A stretch of 64,000 nucleotides of DNA from Alistipes sp. (GTDB taxonomy: Bacteria; Bacteroidota; Bacteroidia; Bacteroidales; Rikenellaceae): assembly GCA_017560425.1 (NCBI GenBank), contig JAFZEX010000020.1, positions 27,604 through 91,603 of the forward strand, written 5' to 3'. The translations under genes were made by a program, and so were the position numbers. This document shows, piece by piece, positions 25,931-34,194 of this stretch (position 1 is the stretch's first letter; every line of letters starts with the position of its first letter). The notes beneath the pieces are model-generated. The model worked only from the letters and a program-made list of their open reading frames with translations, had not been told where the DNA came from and did not search any database.

Positions 25931-27532
25931 ATGAAGAGATATATTAAATACCTGACATTGGCACTACTATCGGTAGTTAGCCTTGGTTGCATCGAGAACG
26001 ATATTCCCTATCCCGTTGTTAAGCTCGAGATCTTGGGCGTTGAGGCTGAGGGCCTAACATCGCCAGCCAAGATCGACGTAGCAAACAAGAGCGTAACACT
26101 CGAGTTTGAGGAGACGACAGATATTCGTAATGCCGTTATTACCGACATCACAGTTACCGAGGGCGCTACAACATCGCTCGAGTTGCCTATGTGTGTCGAT
26201 TTGCGCATTCCGCTATATGTCGATCTTAGCATGCACTACTCGTGGGAGTGGAGCATCGTGGGCAAGCAGAACATAGAGCGTTACTTTAGGGTAGAGGGTC
26301 AGATTGGTGACTCGACAATCGACTCAGAGCACCACATCGCCACAGCCCTTGTGCCTATGGACTTCGACCTCACGAAGGTGAACATCACCGCCCTAAAGCT
26401 CGGCCCTAAGGATATAACAACCTACTCGACAGATCCTAAGACTCTCACCAACTTCGAGAATACCGCACGCTACATCACCGTGCGCTATCACAACGACATC
26501 TCGGAGGATTGGACCTTGCGCATCATTCCTACCGATGTCGAGGTGTCGTTCAAGAGCGTCGATGCATGGGCTAAGCGCATATGGCTATATGCCGAGGGTC
26601 GTAGCGGCGCTGAGTTTAGCTTCAAGTACCGCAAGGCGGGCAGCGAGGAGTGGATAACCGTGCAGAACATAACCGTTGATGGCGGTAGCTTCTCGGCATG
26701 TGTCGAGGGCCTTGACACACTCACCGACTATGAGGTTATTGCCTACTCTAACGACAGCTTCACGCCTATCGTGAAGGTCACCACCGAGGATGTGTGGGCA
26801 CTGCCTAACGCAGGCTTCGAGGAGTGGTCGGTAAACGACAAGGGCGTAATCTGCCCATACCTTCCTGGCGCTGAGCCATTCTGGGGCACGGGTAACGATG
26901 GTGCTGCCATCGCCAGCACAACGCTCACCGAGGCAACGGAGGATACTCGTCCAGGCAGCACGGGAGAGTATGCCGCAGCACTTCAGTCGAAGAAGGCAGC
27001 GGTGATGGGCCTTGGCAAGTTTGCCGCAGGTAACATCTTCCTTGGCGAGTTTGGTGGCTTGGTGGGCATGGACGGTCTTGTGAACTTCGGCCGACCATCT
27101 ACGGCACGCCCCGTGGCACTTCGTGGCTGGATAAAGTATAACTGCGGTGCTATCGACGAGTATGGCAAGACACCGACTGCTCGCCCCGACATCCAGAAGG
27201 GTGACATGGACGAGGGTCAGATAATGATTGCCGTGGGTAATTGGACCGCAGAGGAGTATGGCGGTAGCGAGAGCTGTCCCGTGGTGGTAAACACCAAGAA
27301 CGAGAGCACCTTCCTCGACCCATATGGCAAAAATGTTATCGGCTCGGGTGTGATGATCCTCAAGGAGTCTACAAACGGCTGGAAGGAGTTTACACTACCC
27401 CTTGAGTACGCCACAACAAGCGAAACGCCAACACACATCATCATCGTATGTACGGGCTCACGCTTCGGCGACTACTTCACCGGCTCGACACAGAGTCTAT
27501 TGCTTGTCGATGACTTTGAGCTAATATACTAA
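25931..27532 (+). CDS. PCMD domain lipoprotein
   Basis: The ATG at 25931 (533 aa) gives a lipoprotein signal (MKRYIKYLTLALLSVVSLGC); an in-frame start at 25904 overlaps the upstream gene and adds no signal. The N-terminus (about 25-300) has Ig-like and FN3-like segments (AEFSFKYRKAGSEEWITV). The C-terminal PCMD domain begins with LPNAGFEEWS and ends LLLVDDFELIY, with KFAAGNIFLGEF matching the same domain in the 22274 gene. It closes the surface cluster and is followed by a terminator. A carbohydrate-related role is inferred from the domain name only. Confidence 0.82.
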   Translation: MKRYIKYLTLALLSVVSLGCIENDIPYPVVKLEILGVEAEGLTSPAKIDVANKSVTLEFEETTDIRNAVITDITVTEGATTSLELPMCVDLRIPLYVDLSMHYSWEWSIVGKQNIERYFRVEGQIGDSTIDSEHHIATALVPMDFDLTKVNITALKLGPKDITTYSTDPKTLTNFENTARYITVRYHNDISEDWTLRIIPTDVEVSFKSVDAWAKRIWLYAEGRSGAEFSFKYRKAGSEEWITVQNITVDGGSFSACVEGLDTLTDYEVIAYSNDSFTPIVKVTTEDVWALPNAGFEEWSVNDKGVICPYLPGAEPFWGTGNDGAAIASTTLTEATEDTRPGSTGEYAAALQSKKAAVMGLGKFAAGNIFLGEFGGLVGMDGLVNFGRPSTARPVALRGWIKYNCGAIDEYGKTPTARPDIQKGDMDEGQIMIAVGNWTAEEYGGSESCPVVVNTKNESTFLDPYGKNVIGSGVMILKESTNGWKEFTLPLEYATTSETPTHIIIVCTGSRFGDYFTGSTQSLLLVDDFELIY

Positions 27533-27535
27533 CAT

Positions 27536-27567
27536 AAAAATGGGGACTTCGGTCCTCATTTTTTTTG
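27536..27567 (+). terminator. Hairpin terminator
   Basis: AAATGGGGAC-TTCG-GTCCTCATTT with a stable UUCG tetraloop, followed by a T-tract. Confidence 0.9.
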
Positions 27568-27595
27568 TTTATCATTTTTTCGTTACCTTTGTACT

Positions 27596-28243
27596 ATGGC
27601 AACAAAATTAGTAATATTCGACTTTGACGGCACGCTCGGCGACACCCGCCGAAAGATTATCATCACCTTTCAGCGCACTATGCGTGAGCGTGGGCTGGAG
27701 GTAATGAGCGAGGAGGTGTGCGCCTCGACCATAGGACTAACGCTCGAAGATGGCTTCAAGGCTATGTACCCGACGCTTAGCGATACGGAGGCTGAGGCGT
27801 GCGTGGAGCACTACCGCCGAGTATTTTTCGAGGATATCGACTCAACTATTCCCGAGCTCTTCGACGGTGTCGAAGATGCGTTAGCACGCCTAAGCGCCAT
27901 GGAGCTAAAGCTCACCATCGCCTCGTCACGCTCGTCGCCATCGCTTACGCTATTCCTCAAGAGTATGGGCATTGCCGACTACTTTTCTTATATCGTTGCT
28001 GCCGACACTGTGTCTAAGCACAAGCCCGACCCCGAGCCTGTGTTGCAGACGCTCAGCGTGTGTGGCTACAAGCCCGAAGAGGCCGTTGTTGTTGGCGATA
28101 TGCCCGTAGATGTGCTCATGGCACGCAACGCAGGCGTGCGTAGCGTGGGTGTCACGTGGGGCAATGCCACACGCAAGGAGCTTGAGACGGCAGAGGCAGA
28201 CTACATCTTAGACCATATATCGGAGCTATTCGACTGCCTATAA
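27596..28243 (+). CDS. HAD-superfamily phosphatase (phosphoglycolate phosphatase-like)
   Basis: A 215-aa protein with all HAD motifs: DFDGTLGDT (motif I nucleophile Asp), SSRSS region (motif II), a Lys in SKHKPDPEP (motif III) and VGDMPVDVLMARNAG (motif IV). The cap between motifs I and II is helical as in Gph/PGMB-type enzymes. It hydrolyses a small phosphorylated metabolite; the substrate cannot be read from the sequence. A -7 box TACCTTTG (27584-27591) sits 5 bp before the ATG, so the mRNA has almost no leader, or an upstream promoter is used. Confidence 0.88.
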   Translation: MATKLVIFDFDGTLGDTRRKIIITFQRTMRERGLEVMSEEVCASTIGLTLEDGFKAMYPTLSDTEAEACVEHYRRVFFEDIDSTIPELFDGVEDALARLSAMELKLTIASSRSSPSLTLFLKSMGIADYFSYIVAADTVSKHKPDPEPVLQTLSVCGYKPEEAVVVGDMPVDVLMARNAGVRSVGVTWGNATRKELETAEADYILDHISELFDCL

Positions 28244-28254
28244 CCATTACGCAG

Positions 28255-28285
28255 TTTGCTCTTTGAACTTTTTTTCGTACTTTTG
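28255..28285 (+). promoter_or_regulatory. Bacteroidota-type promoter of engB
   Basis: TTTG (28255-28258) and TACTTTTG (28278-28285) with 19-bp spacing, 20 bp before the start codon. Confidence 0.75.
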
Positions 28286-28304
28286 CAAAAAATAGAGGGA
28301 TATT

Positions 28305-28904
28305 ATGGCAATAACGATCAAAGCTAAGTTTAAGTGCAGCTCCGAGAAGGTATCGCAGGTTCCTAAGGACGACCTCAAGGACATCGCCTTCATCGGACGA
28401 AGCAACGTCGGCAAGTCGTCGCTCGTGAACATGCTCACCTGCAACAAGGGCTTGGCAAAGGTGTCGGGAACACCGGGCAAGACAAAGCTCATAAACCACT
28501 TCACGATAAACGATAGCTGGTATCTGGTAGACCTACCAGGCTATGGCTATGCCCGTGTGTCGAAGAGCACACGTGGCGAGTTCTCGAAGCTCATCACCGA
28601 CTATGTGCTCAAGTGCGAGAAGATGCACTTTCTGTTCGTGCTGGTAGATTCACGCCTCGAGCCACAGAAGATTGACCTACGCTTCATCGAGCTGCTTGGA
28701 CAAAATGGCATACCCTTTGGCATCATCTTCACCAAGGCAGATAAGCTCTCACAGGCGCAGCTTAATCGCAACGTAAAAGCCTACAAGCAAACGCTTTCCG
28801 AGGAGTGGGAGGAGCTACCTCCTATGTTCATCTCGTCGAGCGAGAAGGGCACCGGCCGTGAGGAAATTCTCACGTTTATCGAGGAGGCGCTAACAAATTA
28901 TTAA
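28305..28904 (+). CDS. engB: Ribosome biogenesis GTPase YihA/YsxC/EngB
   Basis: A 199-aa single G-domain protein of the usual length. G1 is GRSNVGKSSLVN, G2 lies around SGTPGKT, G3 is DLPGYGYA, G4 is TKADK and G5 is ISSSEKG. The DLPGYGYA form of G3 is diagnostic of the EngB family, which assists maturation of the large ribosomal subunit in the cytoplasm. It has its own promoter directly upstream; the following prs gene also has one. Confidence 0.95.
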   Translation: MAITIKAKFKCSSEKVSQVPKDDLKDIAFIGRSNVGKSSLVNMLTCNKGLAKVSGTPGKTKLINHFTINDSWYLVDLPGYGYARVSKSTRGEFSKLITDYVLKCEKMHFLFVLVDSRLEPQKIDLRFIELLGQNGIPFGIIFTKADKLSQAQLNRNVKAYKQTLSEEWEELPPMFISSSEKGTGREEILTFIEEALTNY

Positions 28905-28921
28905 AATAAAGCGTTAAAAAG

Positions 28922-28952
28922 TTGTTTATTCGGCTTATTTGACCTAACTTTG
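28922..28952 (+). promoter_or_regulatory. Bacteroidota-type promoter of prs
   Basis: TTGT (28922) and TAACTTTG (28945-28952) with about 20-bp spacing, 27 bp before the ATG. Confidence 0.7.
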
Positions 28953-28979
28953 TAATAGTAAACCTAACCAAAATTAAAT

Positions 28980-29921
28980 ATGGCAATCCATAAGATTAAA
29001 TTTTTCGCAGGCCGAGGCTCACGCTACCTCGCTGAGAAGATTGCTGCTGAGTATGGCATACCTCTCGGAGACTCTGACGTTTTGCAGTTTAGCGACGGCG
29101 AGTTCCAGCCCTGCTTCCACGAGTCTATTCGTGGCTGTACAGTATTTATCATTCAATCAACGTTCCCACCATCAGACAACTTGATGGAGCTCTTGATGAT
29201 GGCAGATGCGGCACGTCGTGCTTCAGCACACCAGGTTATTGCCGTTATCCCATACTTCGGTTGGGCACGTCAGGATCGTAAGGACCGCCCACGTGTGCCT
29301 ATCACCGCACGCCTCGTGGCTAACATGCTTATCGCTGCTGGCGTTCAGCGTGTTATGACTATGGACCTTCACGCCGACCAGATCCAGGGCTTCTTCGACC
29401 TACCTATGGATGCGTTGTATGCTTCAGGCATCTTCGTGCCATATATCCAGAAGCTCAACATTCCTGACCTCTCTATCGCTTCTCCTGATATGGGTGGTGC
29501 TAAGCGTGCTTCATCTTATGCAAAGCACTTCCAGGCACCTATCATCATCTCGCACAAGGAGCGTGCTAAGGCTAACGTTGTTGGCTCAATGACTGCTATC
29601 GGTGAGGTTGAGGGCAGAAACGTGATTATCGTTGATGACATGATCGACACAGCAGGTACTATGTGTATGGCTGCCGACATGCTTATGGACCGTGGCGCTA
29701 AGAGCGTACGTGCTGCAGTAACTCACCCTGTATTGTCAGGCAAGGCTTACGAGCGCATCAATGCAAGTGCTATCCAGGAGGTTATCACAACCGATACTAT
29801 TCCTTTGAAGGAGGGCGAGGATTTGTCTAAGTTCACAGTGTTGAGCGTAGCACCTATCTTTGCTGAGGTTATCGAGCGTGTACACAACTACAAGTCAATC
29901 TCATCTATCTTCTACCGATAG
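28980..29921 (+). CDS. prs: Ribose-phosphate pyrophosphokinase (PRPP synthetase)
   Basis: A 313-aa enzyme that makes PRPP from ribose-5-phosphate and ATP for nucleotide, histidine and tryptophan synthesis. The flexible-loop motif RQDRKDRPRVPITARLVANM, the metal/ATP region MTMDLHADQIQGFFD and the PRPP-binding loop IIVDDMIDTAGTM are intact, and length fits class I enzymes. It has its own promoter and terminator. Codon use is noticeably richer in GCT/GGT/CGT than nearby genes, as is usual for highly expressed genes. Confidence 0.96.
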   Translation: MAIHKIKFFAGRGSRYLAEKIAAEYGIPLGDSDVLQFSDGEFQPCFHESIRGCTVFIIQSTFPPSDNLMELLMMADAARRASAHQVIAVIPYFGWARQDRKDRPRVPITARLVANMLIAAGVQRVMTMDLHADQIQGFFDLPMDALYASGIFVPYIQKLNIPDLSIASPDMGGAKRASSYAKHFQAPIIISHKERAKANVVGSMTAIGEVEGRNVIIVDDMIDTAGTMCMAADMLMDRGAKSVRAAVTHPVLSGKAYERINASAIQEVITTDTIPLKEGEDLSKFTVLSVAPIFAEVIERVHNYKSISSIFYR

Positions 29922-29940
29922 TCTGATGACATTATAATGA

Positions 29941-29978
29941 ATATAGGGTAACCCGAGGGTTGTCCTATATTTTTTTTG
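29941..29978 (+). terminator. Hairpin terminator after prs
   Basis: ATATAGGGTAACCC-GAG-GGTTGTCCTATAT stem followed by T8. Confidence 0.9.
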
Positions 29979-29988
29979 TATGTGTTAT

Positions 29989-30165
29989 TGGGAAGATGGG
30001 ACAGATGGGATAAATGGAAAATTCCTATCGAGCGTAGCGTTACCCATCAAGCGAAGCGCTCCTATTTATCCTATCAAAGGGCAGAAAGGGTAATAAAGGG
30101 GTATTAAAGGGTATTAAAGGGTATTTTTTTCTACCCTTCGGACTCTTTTAGACTCTTATCACGGG
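29989..30165. repeat. Dispersed intergenic repeat, type A (copy 1)
   Basis: A GGGA-rich segment (GGGAAGATGGGACAGATGGG...), AGCGTAGCGTTACCC, TCCTATTTATCCTAT, AAAGGGCAGAAAGGGT and CTACCCTTcGGACTCTT occur here in the same order as at 39653-39862. GGATAAAT (30008-30015) can pair with ATTTATCC (30064-30071). No ORF. It is joined directly to a type B palindromic element on its right, as in the second copy. Confidence 0.75.
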
Positions 30166-30172
30166 AAATAAA

Positions 30173-30298
30173 TTTCTTGTTAGAAGGGGTTAGATTTGGC
30201 TTATCGCAAAAGTGAGCACCCGAGGATAGTACACTTAGTACAGCCTCGGGTGCTCAGCTTTTTGGGATAGGTCAAAGATGACCCCTTATCACAACAAA
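30173..30298. repeat. Palindromic repeat, type B (copy 1), abutting the rny stop codon
   Basis: Imperfect terminal inverted repeats TTTCTTGTTAGAAGGGG and CCCCTTATCACAACAAA bound a 126-bp element. The centre is a strong hairpin (GAGCACCCGAGG ... CCTCGGGTGCTC) with the family core GGATAGTAC-N5-GTACAGCC. The right end touches the rny stop codon exactly. Confidence 0.8.
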
Positions 30299-31828
30299 TT
30301 ACTTGGCGTAGGAAACAGAACGCGTCTCACGAATAACCGTAATCTTCACCTGACCAGGATAAGTCATCTCGTCCTGGATCTTCTTTGCTATGTCGTGTGA
30401 TAGTGCCTCTGACTCCTGATCTGAGAGCTTGTCGGCACCCACGATAACACGGAGCTCACGACCCGCCTGGATAGCGTAGGTCTTTACAACGCCTGGGTAT
30501 GATAGAGCGATGCTCTCCATCTCCTTAAGACGCTTGATGTATGACTCGACAACCTCACGGCGAGCACCTGGGCGAGCACCCGAGATAGCATCACACACCT
30601 GAATGATAGGTGCTATGAGCGATGTCATCTCCACCTCGTCGTGGTGAGCACCGATGGCGTTGCATACGTCAGCCTTCTCCTTATACTTCTCGGCGAGCTT
30701 CATACCGATAATTGCGTGTGGTAGTTCTGGCTCGTCGTCGGGCACCTTACCGATATCGTGCAAAAGACCAGCACGGCGTGCTGCCTTTGGATTTAGTCCG
30801 AGCTCTGCTGCCATGATACCGGCAAGATTTGCGGTCTCACGAGCATGCTGCAAGAGGTTCTGACCATATGACGAGCGGTACTTCATCTTACCGATAAGGC
30901 GGATAAGCTCGGGGTGTAGGCCATGGATACCGAGGTCGATGGTGGTACGCTTACCCACCTCTACAATCTCCTCCTCGATCTGCTTCTTCACCTTAGCCAC
31001 AACCTCCTCGATGCGTGCTGGGTGGATACGGCCGTCGGTAACGAGCTGGTGTAGTGCGAGGCGAGCAATCTCACGACGCACAGGGTCGAAGCCCGAGAGA
31101 ATGATTGCCTCAGGGGTATCATCTACGATGATCTCGATGCCTGTAGCAGCCTCCAAGGCACGAATGTTACGACCCTCACGGCCGATGACACGTCCCTTCA
31201 CCTCGTCCGACTCGATGTTGAACACGGTAACAGCATTCTCGATGGCTGTCTCTGTTGCCACACGCTGGATAGATGCCACCACGATGCGCTTAGCCTCCTT
31301 TGTTGCCGAGAGCTTAGCCTCCTCGATGGTCTCTGCCACATATGCCGCAGCGTCGGCCTTAGCCTCAGCCTTCATGTTCTCGATAAGAATGTTCTTAGCA
31401 TCCTCAGAGCTCATGCCCGAGATCTGCTCGAGGCGCACGTTCTGCTCCTTGATAACTGCAGCAAGCTCCTCCTTGCGGCTCTCTACGCCCTGAAGCTGCT
31501 GCTCGAGCTGCTCCTTCTTGCGGTCGTACTCTGCCGACTTCTTGTCGAGCTCACGCTCCTTGTTCTGGAGGTTTGCCTCGGTCTGCTTAGCACGCTGCTC
31601 GCTCTGCTGAAGCTTTTGGTTGCGCTCATTCACCTGACGGTCGTGCTCGCTCTTGAGCTGAATGAACTTCTCCTTAGCTTGCAACATCTTCTCCTTCTTT
31701 ATCATTTCGCCGTCAGCCTCCGCCTTAGCGACGATGGCCTTTGCACGTGAGCGGGCACCAAAGAAGGCGACAACACCTCCTGCAATAGCACCAACCACCA
31801 CGCCGACGATTATCATTGTTGCTTCCAT
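30299..31828 (-). CDS. rny: Ribonuclease Y
   Basis: A 509-aa membrane-anchored endoribonuclease. It has an N-terminal transmembrane helix ([20 protein letters not shown]), a long coiled coil (about 30-150), a KH domain ([20 protein letters not shown], about 210-270) and an HD phosphohydrolase domain with AGLLHDIGK (about 345-430). It starts bulk mRNA decay at the inner membrane. Length and domain order match the family. Its 3' end abuts a type B palindromic repeat. Upstream, separated by a probable structured RNA, lie zapA and its coiled-coil partner on the same strand. Confidence 0.96.
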   Translation of the reverse strand: MEATMIIVGVVVGAIAGGVVAFFGARSRAKAIVAKAEADGEMIKKEKMLQAKEKFIQLKSEHDRQVNERNQKLQQSEQRAKQTEANLQNKERELDKKSAEYDRKKEQLEQQLQGVESRKEELAAVIKEQNVRLEQISGMSSEDAKNILIENMKAEAKADAAAYVAETIEEAKLSATKEAKRIVVASIQRVATETAIENAVTVFNIESDEVKGRVIGREGRNIRALEAATGIEIIVDDTPEAIILSGFDPVRREIARLALHQLVTDGRIHPARIEEVVAKVKKQIEEEIVEVGKRTTIDLGIHGLHPELIRLIGKMKYRSSYGQNLLQHARETANLAGIMAAELGLNPKAARRAGLLHDIGKVPDDEPELPHAIIGMKLAEKYKEKADVCNAIGAHHDEVEMTSLIAPIIQVCDAISGARPGARREVVESYIKRLKEMESIALSYPGVVKTYAIQAGRELRVIVGADKLSDQESEALSHDIAKKIQDEMTYPGQVKITVIRETRSVSYAK

Positions 31829-31873
31829 AGTTGATAGTTGTTAATAGTTATATGTTTAAGTTATGTTCAAAAT

Positions 31874-32050
31874 AAAAAAACCGCAAAGACTCCTTAACTT
31901 GTTTGACGAATCCTGAGATAAGTCATAGGTGGGGCTCCGAGGCACGCAACAGTCCACTGGTGGCACTCGCGCACCACACCCATAGGGTTGAGGCCTTGTT
32001 TTGTGGCTTTACTCGAGAGTTGTCCCAATGTAAAATTAGTTGTACAGATC
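31874..32050 (-). ncRNA. Probable 6S RNA (ssrS-like)
   Basis: The 380-bp gap between zapA and rny has no ORF but, on the minus strand, folds as a long interrupted rod. AACT..TTG.GAC pairs with GTCAA..AGTT, CT.GAG.TAA with TTA.CTC.AG, and GGC..CAAC with GTTG..GCC; a GTGGTGC-GCGA-GTGCCAC hairpin forms the tip. The rod ends in a T-tract (A-run 31874-31880 on the plus strand). A central asymmetric bulge, about 175 nt length, and zapA adjacency (as in proteobacterial ssrS) suggest 6S RNA, which mimics promoter DNA and binds RNA polymerase. A further hairpin (GACACC/GGTGTC, about 32102-32119) lies outside the proposed unit. Ends are approximate; the class is inferred. Confidence 0.5.
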
Positions 32051-32208
32051 GCAAAGCTTTTAAGGAATCTATGCGGGATAGATCGTATATTTAAAGAACG
32101 CTGACACCAGGAGGGGTGTCGCCATAATCTCGTTCACAGGGCACTGACCGATGCTTGGCTTAGGCAACAACAAATATCGAGCCTAAAGGGCCTATCAGCG
32201 CATCACCT

Positions 32209-32499
32209 CTACCTCTTCACATAACCACGTATGCGCTCCTCAATCTTGCGCAACTCCTCGATATCTTCGTCACCCATCGAGGTGCTTTGCTCGGCAGCAA
32301 GTGCCATTATTGAGAAACGGAGGGCTGCCATGGCAATACGATCCTGAATGTCGAATTTAGCAATTCTCGAATACTCGGTAATCTTCTCATTCAGTTGTTT
32401 AGCTGCCTCACGGTATAGCTCCTCATTTGCCGCATCAATGGGCATTGGGTAGCTTCTACCTGCTATCGATAGGTTTATCTTTACTTTACCTTCTGCCAT
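32209..32499 (-). CDS. zapA: Cell division protein ZapA
   Basis: A 96-aa protein with the ZapA layout: an N-terminal beta-strand domain (KVKINLSIAGRSYPMPIDAANEE split around YPM) and a C-terminal coiled coil (EELRKIEERIRGYVKR). ZapA bundles FtsZ filaments at mid-cell. It lies 6 bp downstream of a small coiled-coil gene, a pairing common in Bacteroidota, and upstream of the probable 6S RNA. Confidence 0.85.
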   Translation of the reverse strand: MAEGKVKINLSIAGRSYPMPIDAANEELYREAAKQLNEKITEYSRIAKFDIQDRIAMAALRFSIMALAAEQSTSMGDEDIEELRKIEERIRGYVKR

Positions 32500-32505
32500 T
32501 GTCGG

Positions 32506-32808
32506 TTATTGGTTTTCCTGTTCGTTTTTAATTGCGGCTATGCACTTGTCTACCTCCCGCAAAAGGCTATTGACACGTGCTCGTGCTCGCTCCATGTTGC
32601 CATCATCGCCACGCATAACACCTACAAGCTCAAGGCTCTTGATGCGAGTATCCTGCTCACGCAGACGCTCCTCCAAACGATGTTTCTCGCCAAGTAGCTT
32701 ATCACGCTGCTTGACAAGCTCACGACACTCCTTAGCAATGCGCTCGTGGTCGGCAATCAGCCTCTCCACCTGGTCGTGTAGTCGTTTGACAATATCCTTC
32801 TGGCTCAT
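32506..32808 (-). CDS. Small coiled-coil protein, ZapB-like position
   Basis: A 100-aa, highly charged protein that is almost wholly coiled coil (KRLHDQVERLIADHERIAKE ... ELVKQRDKLLGEKHRLEERL). It has no membrane segment or catalytic motif. Its place directly upstream of zapA (6-bp gap, shared promoter) suggests a cell-division partner comparable to ZapB, but sequence similarity to ZapB is not evident. A consensus promoter lies about 30 bp upstream. Confidence 0.75.
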   Translation of the reverse strand: MSQKDIVKRLHDQVERLIADHERIAKECRELVKQRDKLLGEKHRLEERLREQDTRIKSLELVGVMRGDDGNMERARARVNSLLREVDKCIAAIKNEQENQ

Positions 32809-32838
32809 TATGACGGCTTCAAAAAATATTTACTGCAT

Positions 32839-32869
32839 CAAAGATATATCTTTTTTTGCTAATTTCAAA
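32839..32869 (-). promoter_or_regulatory. Bacteroidota-type promoter of the zapA operon
   Basis: Minus strand: TTTG (32866-32869), 19 bp, TATCTTTG (32839-32846). It may also contribute to transcription of the downstream RNA and rny. Confidence 0.75.
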
Positions 32870-32890
32870 ATTTTATTTGATTTTAGCAAG

Positions 32891-34186
32891 CTACACCAAC
32901 GATGCAAATAGGTCGTAATCCTCGCAGTCGGTAATCTGAACATCGTAGAAGCGACCACGATAGAGGCGTTTAGCGCCGCTGTCGATGATAATCTCCTGAT
33001 CTACCTCGGGTGAGTCGTACTCCGAGCGACCGATATAGAAGTCGCCCTCCTTACGGTCGATTATAACACGCATTGTCTGACCTATGCGCTTGGCGTTGTT
33101 CTCCAACGACACACGCTCCTGAAGGCGCATGATGCGGTCTACACGCTCCTGCTTAACCTCATCAGCAACATCGTCCTTGAGGCGTGTTGCCGAGTATGTG
33201 CCCTCCTCCTCCGAGTAGGGGAAAACGCCCAAGCGGTCGAACTTGGTGGTCATGACAAACTCCATGAGCTCTGCAAAGTCGGCATCGCTCTCGCCTGGGT
33301 AGCCCACGAGAAGCGTTGTGCGAAGTGCAATATCGGGAATTGCCTTGCGCAGCTTTGCGATAAGCTCCTGAGCCTCAGCCTTAGTGTGGCGACGCTTCAT
33401 CGCCGAGAGCTGATTATCCGAGATGTGCTGGAACGGAATGTCGAGGTATCGGCAAATCTTTCTCTCACGTGCCATAACCTCGATAAGCTGATCGGGGAAG
33501 TCGGTAGGATAGGCGTAGTGTAGGCGTATCCACTCCAACTTCTCGATGCGGCACAAGCGCTCCAATAGCTCGGCAATCTTACGCTCGCCATAGATGTCCA
33601 CACCATAGTATGTCGTATCCTGAGCAATGACCATAATCTCACGCACACCCTTCTCGACAAGTGCCTCAGCCTCAGCCACAAGCGCCTCCATAGGCACCGA
33701 CTTATGGCGACCACGGATAAGAGGTATGGCACAGTAGCCACACATCCAATTACAGCCCTCCGAAATCTTGAGGTAGGCATAGTGCGATGGCGTTGAGAGC
33801 TCACGCTTTGTCTCATTCTCGGTGCGGTATTTAGCACCAAGGCGCTCAACAATGCCCGCCCAATCGTTCACGCCAAAGAAGTCATCAACCTCGGGAAGCT
33901 CGGGGCGTAGCTCGTCGGCATAGCGCTGCGAGAGGCAGCCAACAACGAAGAGCTCCTCGATCTTACCCTGGTCCTTAAGCTGTGCGGCACGCAAGATGGT
34001 GTCGATAGACTCCTGCTTGGCATCGCCAATAAAGCCACATGTGTTAATCACAACAACATCTGCGTCGGTACGGTCGCTATCGAAGACTACCTTGTAGTCC
34101 ATTGCCGCAAGCTGCGCTGCGAGGTGCTCCGAATCAACAGTGTTCTTCGAGCAACCGAGGGTTATGATATTTATCTTTTTTGCCAT
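32891..34186 (-). CDS. rimO: Ribosomal protein S12 methylthiotransferase RimO
   Basis: A 431-aa radical-SAM methylthiotransferase. The N-terminal UPF0004 domain starts ITLGCSKNTVDSEHL and supplies Cys residues for one 4Fe-4S cluster. The radical-SAM CxxxCxxC is in EGCNWMCGYCAIPLIRGRHK. A C-terminal TRAM domain (about 365-431) binds RNA or protein. RimO adds a methylthio group to an aspartate of ribosomal protein S12. The GCSKNxVDSE N-terminus separates it from MiaB. It lies 8 bp downstream of ftsY and is co-transcribed with it. Confidence 0.94.
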   Translation of the reverse strand: MAKKINIITLGCSKNTVDSEHLAAQLAAMDYKVVFDSDRTDADVVVINTCGFIGDAKQESIDTILRAAQLKDQGKIEELFVVGCLSQRYADELRPELPEVDDFFGVNDWAGIVERLGAKYRTENETKRELSTPSHYAYLKISEGCNWMCGYCAIPLIRGRHKSVPMEALVAEAEALVEKGVREIMVIAQDTTYYGVDIYGERKIAELLERLCRIEKLEWIRLHYAYPTDFPDQLIEVMARERKICRYLDIPFQHISDNQLSAMKRRHTKAEAQELIAKLRKAIPDIALRTTLLVGYPGESDADFAELMEFVMTTKFDRLGVFPYSEEEGTYSATRLKDDVADEVKQERVDRIMRLQERVSLENNAKRIGQTMRVIIDRKEGDFYIGRSEYDSPEVDQEIIIDSGAKRLYRGRFYDVQITDCEDYDLFASLV

Positions 34187-34194
34187 ACTCTCAA

